Shown: piece after piece, positions 32,211 through 45,970 of the stretch
Position numbering within the stretch: position 1 is the first letter of the stretch
Layout: every line of letters begins with the position of its first letter
Origin: Vicugna pacos
Lineage: Eukaryota > Chordata > Mammalia > Artiodactyla > Camelidae
Length of the DNA stretch: 64,000 nucleotides
Assembly: GCF_048564905.1 (NCBI RefSeq)
Contig: NC_132995.1
Location: forward strand, 60,628,639 to 60,692,638
Direction of reading: 5' to 3'
The notes under the pieces: model-generated
Database searches by the model: none
Told to the model about the DNA's origin: nothing
What the model saw: only the letters and a program-made list of their open reading frames with translations
Translations under genes and position numbers: made by a program

Positions 32211-35200
32211 GTGATGTCGCTGATCGGCCAGGGGGAAGCCTGTGTCTTGGTTTTCGGCTAGACGGTTGCAGACCTGAGCTGGAAGTCCTGGGTTTTATTC
32301 AGATATCCTATTTTATTCCGAATTTTAATTGATTCTATTCCAGCTCGTTCCCATTTTATTCAGAATTTTTGGCTCCTAAGTCCCCACTGGACACAAAAAG
32401 CTGCTGTTAGGCTGATTTGAAACTTGACTCCTAGAGCTTGTCCTTTCATCCCGAGCTCAGCCAGAAAGAGGAGACCAGGCCATGGGTTTCAGTGTCTGTG
32501 GAGACAAGGGGTCCCTGAACCATTACCGCCCAGGCCTCTGAGACATTTGCAGGTCTTATAGTCAAGGCTAGACCATCCTTGAATATACCTTGTTTGGTTA
32601 GATTTCAGTTGGAAAGCACATTCAAAGTTTTATCATCATAAAAGTAAATTGAATTTTTAAAATGTTGCCTCTAGCCATTGAAAGCACATGTGACAAATGA
32701 ACCTGCGTATCCCTTTTGTGGAACCACCATATGGATAAGAACTACCCCAAGAGACTAAAACACAACAATTTATGTGTACCCCATGACTATAACAAAACCA
32801 AAAACTGCTTTCCTCGATGGTGTTGTAAGTGGCATTGCTTGTATTTGTTTATTCTTTTGTCCATATAATGTGGGAGTGAAGGGGATACTGTATTTCTATC
32901 ACTTCTGTTGTTCCTAAGAACATAAATGCCATTATTAAAGACTTTCAGATGAAAGACATTCAATAAAAAGCCTGAGTTTTGAATCTGAATTGTGAATGTT
33001 TGTGAATATATGAATACATAGAAATCTGAATGTGTTTTTCATAGTTCTATCCACTGGATAGGCCTAGAAAGAAACCAATTCCAATCAATATCTCTGGAAT
33101 ACATAATTTAATCTGCGAATAACATTTTGCACAACCCCCCACCCCCCGAAATTCGTAGAGAAATGACTGAGTCCAGGTCAGAGGCAGGAAATATTCGAGA
33201 TGAGAACATAAGCACCTTATCATACTGTATCAGATCAGGCAAGGTCTCAAAGATTATTCGGATCTCATGAGAAGGATGAAAGAGCCATCTTAAAGTCACT
33301 TTCACTGCTCAAAGAGAATAATGGGAGTATCAGTAAAGACTATATTGCAATGGATTGAAATACTTCAGTGTGGTTGAAACCTTGATTTCATATTAGCACA
33401 GGGGAGAGAAAAGGAATAAACTAATTGGTGACCACAGAGGATGCTACGGGATCTGCTCATTAAGCTGAAGTTTTCTCTACAGACTATACCACTAAATAAC
33501 TAAATAGTTTTTAGTTTTTAGCGGAAGTTTCTCTTTCTAAAAGTTTTCCAGGTAAATAATACATGATGATGGAATAGCAGCATTTTTCTCCAATTAGTGG
33601 CTCTAGGCCTTGACGTTAAAGGGCTACTAATATTATTAGAAGAAACACACAGGACTTGATGTGCCTCCTGGTCAGACAGCACACACCACTCTTGAGGTGG
33701 TCTCTCCAAAATCTCAAACATAAATCTGATAAGTGTCTATAGTTACCAGGTTCAAAGTAGTGGCCACTAGACACACGTGGCTATTGAATACGTAGAATAT
33801 GGCTAGTAGGACTGAGGAATTTTAATTATAATTATTTAAATTCTTGTTTGTATTTATAATTCATTTAAATGTAACTTTAAAAACTGAAGATGTAGAATAT
33901 TTTTCTATTGAATACAACTTTAAAACTTTGCTGGAATTATGTTTCCTTTAATGTGTAGCATTAGGTAGCCATGCAGAAGATGGTGTTTGTTTTCTTGTGT
34001 GCTTATATTTCTTAGTTTTCGGTGTAGCTACTAGAAAAATTTAAATTGCGTATGTGCCTTGCATTTTCTTTCTGTAAGAGCACTGCTCTAATTTCTACCA
34101 ACAAAGAGAAAGTATGGAGCTCAGAAGAGTTTGTTAAAGTACAGCCAATTGTACACGTTAGACGGCGGGAATGCTACAGAGCAAGCTATTCAATTCTTCA
34201 AATTAATGATTTACAAAAAAAAAAAAAGAGGATGGCAAGAGACCAGGAGAGAGCTACCTTGAGTGTGAGAGAGAGAGAGAGCAAGAGAGAGAGAGTGGGA
34301 GTGAGAGAGAAAGGAAGGAAGCAAGAAACTGAGGGGAAACATATTTGCAAGAGATACAAACGCATGTCCTACTGATTAAGTTTGTGGTTTTATTTGGATC
34401 CCAAGAAAAGAAACTAACTTAAAAATAGCACGGAGACACTGATGAGAGATGTTGAGGGTAGGGGATTATATATGTGTGGGTGGAAGGGCATGTGGGAACT
34501 CTGTATTTTCTGCTCACTTCTGCTGTAAACCTGAAAGTGCTCTTAAAAAACTAAAATCGATTAAAAAATAACAATGAGAAATTTGAACACTATTTTATGA
34601 TATTAAAGATTTTAGATTAATTTATGACTGACTGTAATGCTATAATGATAACACTTTCAATAAGAGTCCTCATTTAGGGGAACATATAATTACAGATGAA
34701 GTATGATGTCTGAGATTTACTTTAAATAATAGCGGAAAAGATAAGTGGGTAGGATTGTAGAGAAACAAGTTCAGCCACGAGGTGATAATTGTGGAACGTG
34801 ACTGACAAAGAGGGGGGAATGTTCTGTTATATAATTCTGTCAATTTTTGTGTATTATTAAACTCTGTATTTGAAAAAGGATGATGAGAGAGTAGAGGTCC
34901 ACCCAGGATGACAGCAGCTGAATCTCTCAACACCTATTTCAGAGGGCTAGGGATTAAGCTAGAGAGGCAATGACTCCACACAGGACAGCTCCCCCGAACA
35001 ACCAGGGGCCACAGAACACTGTGGACTCCGGACACTTTGTATTTAGCCAGGTCTGGGAGCCACACAACAGTAGAGGGATCAGACAAGACTGCACACAAAG
35101 AGGAGAGGACAGCAGGGAGGGAATCCTCAGGAGGGAATCCAGGTAAAATTCCCTACAAAAGAGCATGTGGACAAATTCAGAGCGTGCCTGAGACCTGGTG

Positions 35201-38200
35201 GACTACAGCTCTGATGACTGGGGAATGGCCAGGAAGGGGTTCGGCAGTGCAGACGACCAGAGGATGACAATCTTCGGGAGGCACAATTGTCGGGGCCACG
35301 GTGAGACCTAGATGAAGGTAGTGTCCTTTGGATGTTTGTGGTGAAAAGAAAGAATGAAGCAACCGGGAGAAGTTAAAGGTCCTACTGGAAGGAAATAGAA
35401 TCTCAGAACCAGGAGACGCACCATGCCTTTCCCCAAAACCTTACATCTGCTACAGTAATTGCACAAGACAAAGATCTAGACAAAAGAAATTGACCAAGCT
35501 CCTTAAAGATTCAGCACTTCCCACCTAGATCTGCTATTTCTCACAGAGATAAATCTTACTCTGCTGGAAAGGAAAATCATACAACAGACATTTATTTATT
35601 GTAAGGTGACATAAGAGAAAAACAAAAATAGAGTTAGAGATTTCAGCTGAGGAAAAGATTTTCCTCAGAATCAATCAAAAACATAGGAAACATATAAAAT
35701 AGTATCTATATCTTAAATATTCTAAACAGAACCTTATTAGATACAGATGCACACACACACACACACAAACACTCTGGCTCACATACACAAGGAAAGGAAC
35801 TCAGAGCACAAAATTAGACACAAAGAGCAAATGAGAATTGGTAGTAACTAGGAAAACACTGAAGAAAAATAACATTCCATGGAAAATAGTCTAAATGAAA
35901 ACGTATAAAGGAACTTATTTGTCTACAATCACAGGACACATTGAATTGAAAAATGAAAGCATTGAACAGAAAGGAAATGGATAAAAGATAATGAGAAAGG
36001 GTCAGAGGGAAAGTCATAGATATCTGGGAGAAATAGGACTGGAATGTTTAATTCTAAGACCCATTGTATTAGAGTTGAAAGAATTTTTTTAAAGAAAAAA
36101 TTCCTGTGAAGCGCTCAAACTCCCTTTACCCCAGTGAAAGAGAAAATCAAATTATATTCCATGTCTCAACAAAACATACCAAGGAGGAAACTGCTTCTTT
36201 AAATCTCAATAGAAGTCATTGTGGGCATGTCCTTCACATTCAGCCAAGCTGTCCATGTATCAAAGCAAGAGAAAATGAAAACTAAATATGCCAAAGTTGA
36301 GGAGTCCTCATTTCCAACATTAGGAATCTTGACGGATGAACTTTACACGTCAAGAAGTAACCAAGGAAACCCTGAGTTTTGAAGACCTGGTCACCACTGA
36401 ATATATGTAATATAGATTTAAGCCGGTGTGTCATGGGTCCTGCTTTCAGGGCAACCTGGTTGGGCCCTGGGACCTCTGCGAGGAGGCCGCTGACACTCCT
36501 GGGGTGGGGCAGCCCTCCTGTGAACCTATGGGTCCCTAAAGGGCCCCATGGGCTCCCCCTCCAGCTCTTGCACATACCCTCCTTTTTTCTGAAGTTAAAA
36601 CCAAATGGGGAGGGGGTTCGGACAAGGTGGGAAAAATAGTACGTAAAGGGTATACATTTGACTAGGATGAAATAATACTAGAACACTATCAGAAGTGGCA
36701 GGTAAAGACAGAAGGAAAGAGAAAACTAGAATAATGTCCTTGATGGTGACAGTGGTAAAAAGTTGAACTTGAGAGACATCATTCAAAATTTATACTTCAA
36801 ATTAAACTTATGTGACAACATACTAAGAGACTAAGATGACAAATATTTTAGTGCAGTGTTAAACACTAGCTATCCAGTCCTTCCTACATAGTGAACAAAA
36901 CACAGACACATACACACACACACACACATGTACGCACAAATAACAGAGAGAAAAGAAACACATTAAATGGACTCTACTACAAATGGTACATATAAGTTAA
37001 AAGATGTGGGAGAGTTTAAGTTATAAAAATGAAGAGGAGAAAAAAGATGTGGGAGAGTTTAAGTTATAAAAATGAAGAGGAGAAACACAAATGTTTCTAT
37101 TAATTTATATCCGTGTCTACTAAATCAGTCACTAAATTAAATTAACAGTGAAGTTAAAAAATACACACCTTCACAGTAAAACTCCAAAGAACTTTTAATT
37201 AAATGGAAGGGGTAGGGATTGTCTTTTCCACAGCACAACGCCAGCAGTACAAATGAACAGAATGACTGAACTGGAAAATTTCTGCTTCACAAACACAAAT
37301 GTGGTAATTGACACACATCGGGGATCGATCAGCGATGGTAAACAATTTAGAGAATGACAATCATAAAATAAGATATTTATACACTCTCAGAGAACTACTC
37401 ATCAAATCACTGATTCTACACAGAGAAATGTGTGTTCCAATGAACGGATCTCACTGGCTCCTGCCTCCATGACAAAGTGTTCAATGCTAAGAGGACAAGA
37501 GTGGTGACAGGCAAAGTGGACATGCTTAGTCCCCTGAGGGGCTCTGCCAGGAAGCACACAGCGTTCAGTAAGTGGCATCATTGGCAGAAGGGTTGGCCTG
37601 AGTTTCATGATGAGGAAGGGGTCAGACAACTGCAGAATGCAGACTTTTGAGCCAGACAACTGACCTGCCCTCTGCACACAAGTCAATGTCACCACCATTA
37701 AAGACAGCCACAGAAAGGTAAGGAGAGGGTTTGGGTTCAAAAGGACTAAAGAAATACAGTAGCACAATCTCTTTAGTTCTTTGGAACCCAAAACATCTCT
37801 TCTCCTTTCTGTCATCTAATCTGTGGAGGCATTGCCTGTTTGAAAAAGACAGGCCGGTTGTCCTGTTCAATGGTCTAGATTCTGCAGTTGTCTGATAACT
37901 ACCTCATGATGAAACTCAAGCGAAACCTTTTCAGCATGGACACTGCATGGTTAATGCCACCTGCACCGAGCACAGCCCATCTGGTGGCAAAGATTGTCCA
38001 GGCTGACATGTTGCCTTCTTCCAGCTGCTCCAGATGCCAGTGTGTGCAGGATGGCAATTCAGAGGAGCAAGCGTTAAGGTCTCTCACAGCTGTGTATCCA
38101 TCTAAGCCCTGGTCTCCTTAGCACTGGGTCACATTGGGGGACTGATGCTTGGGATTTCTCCCATCAATCAGTGTTTTGGAGTAAAAATCATGGACTGTGG

Positions 38201-40176
38201 CTGGTGGTTGTGAAGTTGAGTCTCAGCAAAGCAACCCTGCAGTGTTCAGTTTGGACTTTAACCGTATTTTCTGTTGCAGATATTTTACATCTAGCGGGAA
38301 AGGTAAATTTGATGATGTGGTTTTTCTAAATTGGCAAAATCTTTTCAGAGTACTGAAAATGATGCGTAACTGTGAAAGAGAGACAGAGGAGAGATGGAGA
38401 GACATAGGAGAGATAGAGAGAGGGACAGAGAGAGAGACAGAGGGATCAAATGTGGGTCTTCGTTGGGTTCTGCTGATGGCTGAGACTGGAGGGATGACCA
38501 CATGGTGACAAGAGTTAGGAGCAGGCTGGGATCCTCTTGAGAGGAGGGGCTGAAGGGGGAGCCCGAGGCTGGTGCTGAAGGGAAAAGGGAGATCCAAGAG
38601 TTAGAAGAAATTCCTCCTGAAGCAAATGTGCAGACTGTGGTGCAGAATCAAGGGACCCCTGTCCTCACCCCACCTGTGCTTGGGGATACGCCAGCTCAAA
38701 GCTGCTGCAGAGTTTTAGCCAGATCCCGCCACTGGTTCCTCAGCAGCCAACTGACTTTTGATTCCCCTTCATCTGGACTGAAGTGATACCTTTCTCACAT
38801 GTCCCAGGAGGGATGGGCTGAGCATCCCTACTATACATTCAGAACCAGACTGCTGTTCTGAATCCTTGGGACACCCCTATCCTGGTTCCTGACATCCCAC
38901 CAAATCCATAGTCCATTTAATCCCTACATGCATGTCACAGAGCTTTGAAAACTACTGATACCGAAACCTTACCCCAGAACTTCAGAATCACAGTATTGAG
39001 GGGTTGGGTCAAGCCATTCATGTTAGATAGATCCAAGCTCACCCAGGTTATTCATGATGGCAGGATTTGGAGCTACCCACTAGACCTGCACTGCCTCACA
39101 CCATTCTTTTTCCGTCGTTTCATTATTTCCAACATTAACCACTTTCCCACTGGCCATAAAAATTTTCTCATCTTCCTTCGGATAGTCTAGAGTAAATCAC
39201 TTGCCTTCTGAAATGGTCTTGCCTGAGCCACTGATCTTCCTGTATCCTGTGTATCTGAGTCTTCATAAATCTGCCCCAAGTTAATTCACTATGATGCTCT
39301 CCTAGACTCCTTGGCCTCAGACTTCAACTCAGCTCATTTTCTTCTGCACTTTACTGAACATGTAGAAAGAGTCATGTGCGTAAAAGGAAGAGAGGTCTGA
39401 AACCCTGGCACATCATGCTTTTTGCAATCTGTAATCACTTGGTCTATGCTTCAGCTTTTGGCCAATGTCACTTGAGGGTGCCATACATTGTCCTCCACCA
39501 GCTCCAATGAGGCCCTGGGAGCCCCATGGACATTAGCACAGAGCTGACCACCAGAAGTTGGTAAGAAACCTGACTCCAGGCCAGTGCAGCATTCCCACCT
39601 ATACCCGAGGTTCTTATTTAGTTTTCGTAATCAGGGTTCTCATTCCTCAGTTATATCACCTTTTATTCACGTGGAGACGTCGAGGAGTCAATGTTGTCCT
39701 AGGTGTGTTCTGCAGAAGCCAACCCATGTACATGTGAAAGATTAAAGACAATGATTCTGGAAGAGGCAGTGGAGTGGAGGGAGGGAGGGCAGGGAAAGAA
39801 AGGCAATGAAACCAAGTCAGTGTGTGATTTCAGGCAAAGTACTCCGTGTTGAGGGGGCTAAATGATGCGCTTCTGATGAGGGGAACCTCGGGGACAGGCT
39901 TCCCTGTAGCTAGGAGTAGAGGTGAGAAGGAATACCAGGGCAGCAGTGGCAGGAACACAGCACAGTTCACAGTAGAAACAGCAAATGGGGATGGAAGGGC
40001 CTGGCAGGGTGGCAACTCCCATGGAAAACAGAGGAAAGAGCAGACAGAGGGAGGATCAATAGTTAAGTGAATGAACAACAAAGAGGACAAACTAGTGGAG
40101 TTTCAGGTGTAATCTTAGATGAGGAGCAACAGGGAAGACATGCATGGAAGGGCCTAGATGTGATTACCTCTGTCCC
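32211..40176 (-). other. Right-arm non-coding stretch
   Basis: Mirror of 14,398-22,394 without the left arm's L1. It contains a GA-rich run at 34,268-34,310, a CA run near 36,905, the 43-bp tandem duplication at 37,001-37,086, and a MER5-like fragment near 38,935-39,035. No gene is recognised. Confidence 0.5.
37001..37086 (+). repeat. 43-bp tandem duplication, right arm only
   Basis: Two adjacent copies of a segment starting AAGATGTGGGAGAGTTTAAG at 37,001 and 37,044. The left arm (about 17,470-17,520) has a single copy. Confidence 0.9.
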
Positions 40177-40373
40177 CTACGCTTGAAGGCCAGGGAACCT
40201 GCATGCTATTCTCCACTTGCTGCGCAGCAGTTTTCTTCACAGAACCTTCTGTTTCAGGACACTGGAGGCATTACTGTTGCTAGAGACTTGACACTCATGC
40301 TGGCTGGCAGCTGAGCCCTCACCCTCCACCTTGGGGGGGCTCTTCATTCCGATGGAAGCATCGAAACCCAGCT
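40177..40373 (-). CDS. Right-arm copy of candidate alternative terminal exon
   Basis: Reverse-complement partner of 14,201-14,397. The acceptor, 197-bp length and TAG stop (40,177-40,179) are kept and the frame is open, with a few substitutions near the start (Ile-Lys-Ile-Pro becomes Met-Lys-Ser-Pro). The basic KVLRRK-type tail is judged to be retained. Confidence 0.4.
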
Positions 40374-42343
40374 CTGAAGATAAAACCACAGAAAACAGGA
40401 TGCATTGTTATTCATGATCTGACAATGACTTACTCCTCCAGCCAAGAGGAACATCAAGTAAGGAAAGTGCCCAGGAACAAGAGAGGCCATCTGAACGTCC
40501 CTGCCAGGTGAAGCCAGTGGAGACACCTCGGTATTCTTCTGTTTTGTTGACCGTCCCCAAACTGTGCAGTGCTGGTAAGACTGCCAGGAGGCAAACGTGT
40601 TCACATTGCCAAAAAACTTTATTTTAAGAAAAATAGAATTGACGAAAACACAAAGTTCCTAGGTAGAAAAGACAAGGCAAGGCAATCAGGGCAGTCAGAG
40701 GCTGTACTATTGGGACAGAAGGGACTGGAGAACGTAAGAAAAGTCAACGTTGAAAGAAAACCTCGGGAAAGAAAGAACTGGGGAAGTTGGAAACTGGAAA
40801 GGTTTACATATGTGTATCAGTATATGCTTCCCATATATTTGCACATACACTATAGATAATGTTTATCATACCCAAGCTAAGTAAGACATGGAAGCTGTGA
40901 TAAAAATACAACACTCACAAGTGTGTGTGTGTACAAGGGAAGCAATGGATGATGGCGTTGAGATATTGAATGGATCATTCTAACAGCCTCTGATGAGTTG
41001 AAATTGACAAAGGAAAAACAGAGATAAGAAGAATAAGAGAGGGAAGCTCTGGTGGTTACATGAACGATTAGATCCGGGGGATTATGAGAATAAAGGGCAT
41101 TAAAACTAGCGTTTGCAGCAAAATCTGTCGTGATGCCTGGATTCAGACTCAGGCCTCTGGGGTAAGTGTGCAGGAGAGAGAGTGACTAGCCGGTGGGGCT
41201 GAGTCCTGGCCGAGAGTGTGGGAAGCCAAGGTCAAGAAAAAGAGACTAGAGGGAAGGCAAGACAATGAAATACCACAAGGGCTAATGGCACTTGTCAGGG
41301 CCACGCATCCCTAACACCCGCTGAGCACTTCCCATGGGATCTCTGCTCAGTGGCCAGTGGTGACCCTTCTTCTCTCACCTCCGCTATCCTCATTTCTTAG
41401 ATGAGGGCATCGCCTGACAGATGGGCACCACGCGGCCCCAGTCTCCGGGTGAAGATACTGAGAGCAGTAGAGGGTAAGGATGAATACGTCCCAGATGAAA
41501 TGCATGTGAGGGTATGAAAGCTCATTGAAGAAAATCAGAGAAGAGTCGGATCATGACAAGAAAAAGGAGAACATGGCCATGGAGATGAGTGGAGAGGACG
41601 AATTAAAAGGAGCATCATAGAAGAAATTGAGTGGCTCACCTTATCTATGAAGGTGGTTCTTTATTATAAATAAAGGGCTAAAAACAGAAAAATTACCTCC
41701 ATGTGAAAACTCAACAGGACATTGAAGTGTGTGGGCAGTTTTCACATTGCTACTAAACATTACTAATGCACTGACAGCACGTAACGGGGGATAACTGGCT
41801 TGAGGATGGGTGAGGAGAAGAGAACTCTGGCAAACGTGCCATTCTGAGAAATCAATGGAAGACAGGGTCTAGAGAAAGTGGAGACCATCAAAATTCCTGC
41901 AATTCAGCTGAGACAATGCACATGCAATCATTGTGTAAGTGTTACATCACCAGCAAGATACACGGGTAGACATCACACAGTCACAGGTGTGCTGACGCAG
42001 GTTTTACCGAATCACGGACCCTGGGAACTATGTTTCTTAACACTCCCAACAACCACGGAAGGTAGATTTAACTTCCCTGTGGTCAGATAAGGGAAACGAG
42101 AAGGGAATACCTCACAAGATAAATAACCTGGTTCTGTTAAAGAACCAGGAATTTGCAAACCCAGGACCTGGGGCAGAGCTGGCCCTAAATCTGCGGCTCT
42201 TGCTCACTTCCCTCTGTTAGAGAGTTGGGGATTTCGAGTGGACCTGAAAGGAGCATGGCAGAGGCCCCACTGTTTCCTCAACCCCCAGCTCTGGCACAAC
42301 CAGCTCATGGACTAGAGCTTCCTACTCCCCGTTTCTTTCTTAC

Positions 42344-42571
42344 CTTGCAGGGGCAGCCCTTGGTCTCCAAACTCAGTGTTGGCTGTGCAGCCCCACACGG
42401 TGGAGGGAAGGCCGAGCCTGACGATGCCGTCACCACAGTCAAACTGCAGGTCCCGCTGCAGCTGCAGGTGATGGGTCACCTGGGAGCTTGTCTGCAGGTG
42501 TGCTTGTGAAGCTTGCATCTCTGACCCTTGGAAACTCAGAGGCCCTTGGGGACGGTCCTCCCAGGAGTCAG
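42344..42571 (-). CDS. Right-arm copy of candidate 228-bp exon
   Basis: Partner of 12,003-12,230 with the same CTTTCAG acceptor and GTAAG donor. The frame is open. Substitutions include Gln to Leu in RDQQFD and Asn-Ala to Ile-Val in GDGNAR. Confidence 0.43.
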
Positions 42572-44145
42572 CTGAAAGGAGAGGACAGTTCAGCAGGACC
42601 AATGCAACTTTCCCTTTGTCAGCCCCTCCCACGACACCCATTTCTGCTGTTCCTGCCTATCAGGGAGACCACCCAATCAGCCAGACAACAGAGGCAGACA
42701 TCATGGACATGACGGAGATGTCATTTTGAAGGCTGTGCCTGGGGACGCTGAGATGGCAGGTGCCTGGCAGCAACGTCGCTGAGATCAAAAATCACCCACT
42801 TGGGTCCAGAGGGTACTGGATGGCAGGTGAGGTCACGACCATGACTCAGTTATTAGCGACCTTTCCCTGTAGCCTAGAGACAAGGTTCTGCCCAGGACCC
42901 AGGGAAGGGAGGACGAGGAATTGTTGATGTCTAATTAGAATAAAGAAATAACAAGAGAAGAAGGGCCCAAAGGCTGCAAATTCTACTAGAAATGGGACTT
43001 GGGGGCTATAGCACATGGACCAAGTTATGAGAACTCTTCCCACTTCTGGAGCCTTTTCAACTCCCTTCCCCGTGTGTTTTTACAGCCCGTCCACCCACCA
43101 CACAGGGATACGTCCCATGGCTACATGTGTCCTGGGTGGGCTGGTGGGTACTGGCACCTGTAAGTAGTGTAGCTGAGGTCTGAGGGCCTTGCTGGAAGCT
43201 CAGTGTCCAGAAGGGCTACAGAATCAGGATGTCTGGTTCTTCAGGGAGATGACACAGTGCACATTCCTTATATTACACCCCCCTCCAGGGGCACCAGGCA
43301 CTGCTCCATATCACCCATGTTTTCAATTCTACTGTGAAGTGAGTTCATATTCTCAGAGAGTGGGCTAACCAAAGAGCTCAAGTAGCTCATCCAGTCCAGG
43401 TCAGGCTCAGGTGGGGTCACGGCCCACGGGGCCTGCTGCACATTGCTGTGTGGCTCCCCCTTCACTACCCACTGGAGACCCTCCTGCTCAACAAGATTTG
43501 TTGAACTGTTTCTTAAACGTGTCTCTCCTGTGTCTGTGACCGCGTCGTCTTCCAGAGAGTGCACTGTGTCTCAGTCTCATCAGTGATTCATCCGACCTCC
43601 TTCTAACGGCTTCCGCTGATCCTGTCTCTCCACACTAGCAGCGGTCTCACCAGTCTTACTCAGCTTGGGGAAACTTGTCCTCCTCAACCTCCCTACATGA
43701 ACTCAAATCCTCACCTTGCCTTGACACTCCTGCTCCCTCCAGCCCCTCTTTCTTCAGCAGCATCACTTCCCAAACCCCCTTGAACAAATCCTCCCTGGAC
43801 ACAGGCTGCCCCTCCTGACCCCAGCCCTGCACCTGCACCTTGTAGAGCTTCCTGGGCTTTTTCCCTAAGCACTGCTCTCAGCCTCGTGTGCCCTTCCCAT
43901 TTCCTGCAGGCAGAGTTTCTTCATCTCTATACACTGCATTTTAGGATACTTAATAAGATTTATTGATAATTCACATGGTCTGAAGGGTAACACCTCTGAA
44001 ATTAAAAACTTTACTCTGTGAAACAATGAACAAAACCAGTAAACCCACCCTCAAAGGCTATTTTGAATCATAGACTAGAATTATTTTAAAATATCACATC
44101 TTAATTTCATCATTTAGTTTTATCTCTCTTTTCCCAACTAATGGC
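42572..44145 (-). other. Right-arm unclassified sequence
   Basis: Mirror of 10,437-12,002. No gene or repeat is recognised. Confidence 0.5.
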
Positions 44146-44151
44146 TTTATT
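44146..44151 (-). promoter_or_regulatory. Possible polyadenylation signal of right NBPF-like gene
   Basis: TTTATT on the + strand, AATAAA on the minus strand. Same position relative to the stop as in the left arm. Confidence 0.38.
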
Positions 44152-44561
44152 AAACTATGCTCAATATTCTCTGCATTTGCATGGGAAAAGGCAAAATAGT
44201 TTATCAAGCATCACAAGGAATGCCCAATAGCAGTACTTAGGAAAGTAGGGAAAAGCCTCCAATGAAATCTGAAGTTGTCCTTAAAGATCAAGTGCTTGTG
44301 CTGTGCCTACAGTACTTCTCCCTGTTCAGGGCGGATGGGGCAAAAGAGCAGGTCCCCTGCGGCCCTACTGCCGGAGTCACAGCTGTCCACACTGTTCACA
44401 GGTCATGATCAGAGCCCAGAAATAGGATGGACCCAGGATCATTGATGTGTCCCGTTCATTCACCTCAGCCCATCCGTGTAGGGGAGATTGGCCTCTCCTG
44501 CCCATGCTGAATGATGGCCTGGCAGGGCCGGGCCACATCCCACACATCTCACTTCCCCTCT

Positions 44562-44623
44562 CTAGCCTGACTTGATACCAACAGCCTGCACTGGTGCGGG
44601 CGGTCCAGGTGTCACAGGGCGTC
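44562..44623 (-). CDS. NBPF: Right-arm candidate terminal NBPF exon
   Basis: Partner of 9,948-10,009. The acceptor, frame and TAG (44,562-44,564) are the same and it encodes the same short proline-rich tail. Confidence 0.52.
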
Positions 44624-44828
44624 CTGGGATGAGGAGAAAGGAAAGTTGTCTTACCCACATGATGCCTTTTGCAAATTAATTCCCACAGCCTGATTCAAAA
44701 GAACACAAGTCTCAGGGTCTGTTTACAGAAATCACTCTCGTAGTGTATACAATTCATTGGCTACAAAGTCTGTGAGGATAACTGGGGACACACTAGGAGC
44801 CGTGTGCTCTATTCGGGGGAGTACTCAC

Positions 44829-45004
44829 CATCTACAGCAAGCGCTGAGAAGACTCCCTGTTGGTCCCATGGGAATGAGGCACCTCTGTCAGGACTACAGG
44901 AGTCCGACAGGTCATGGCCAACCGAACTGGTCAAATAACATTCATCCAGTGAGTCCCGTGGGCCTTCATTCTCTTCTACCACCGGCTGCTCACTACTGAG
45001 CCTT
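44829..45004 (-). CDS. NBPF: Right-arm large Olduvai exon, repeat 4
   Basis: 176 bp with GTGAGT donor and CCCAG acceptor. It encodes SSEQPVVEENEGPRDSLDEC and the DLSDSC segment, with Arg replacing Gln in the QDSLDEC signature. Otherwise it equals the left copy at 9,567-9,742. Confidence 0.9.
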
Positions 45005-45918
45005 CTGGGATCAGGTGCACTGAGGATTAAACAAAACGGATGAGCGAACACAGGGTCCTAGCTGGGTTTGATGGGAGTGTTAAGGGACTGGTCGCAGAAA
45101 ACAAATGGACATTCTCCACAAAGTGAGATATAACAATCTTCCTCCATCTGGGGCCAGAGTGTGCTTACAATGGGAACAGGAGACAGACAGAGCAGGAGGT
45201 GGTCCCAGCACTGACCAGAAAAAGAGCTCAGGACGAAGGAGACGGAACCACCTCAGTACACATTAGTCAGGACACACACTCAGAAACTACAAGGGAGGCT
45301 TCAACACTTGCATGAGTTTTGTTGAAATTTACATGCAACAGCTGAGGGAACAAGACTCTGGCAGCATAATCCTGTGTCTCCAATGCCTTTTCTCTACCAC
45401 TGAGATGTGATATGAATTTTGGTTTTCTAAGTACTTTTCTTGTTATGAAATACTTGTCAGTGCTAAGAACAAAGAGTGAAAGGCAGAAATGCATCCTATG
45501 CTGCTTATAATAAAAACAGAGAAGGAGAGTCCGAGAAATCCCGGACAGGTTAGCACCCATGTATCAACTGAATGCAGTTACTCCATTGGAGAGAGATTAT
45601 CAAAGGGGCTTATAAACGTACAGTTAACATAGACAGCATTGTTAAAGGGACACACTGTGGTTGTCTGAATGGAAGAATTAGGCATATTCAGCAGTTTCTC
45701 ATTTCCTTGGATCTGACCTCACCATACATCAACATTAAATTAAGAGCCATGATTCTTCATTATGCTGTAGACCAGAAATCGACACAACATTGTAAACTGA
45801 CTATACTTTGAAATACATAAATAAATAGATGACAGATAGATAGACAGATAGATAGATAGACAGACAGACAGATAGATAGCAGAAAGAAAACAAAAGACCC
45901 CTGAGTCTTCAGAATTAC

Positions 45919-45970
45919 CTGGAATATATATGGTCTTGTTCCTCTTCTTCCTCAACAACAGGATGATTTT
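45919..45970 (-). CDS. NBPF: Right-arm small Olduvai exon, repeat 4
   Basis: 52 bp, base-for-base identical to 8,601-8,652, with both splice sites kept. Confidence 0.85.
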
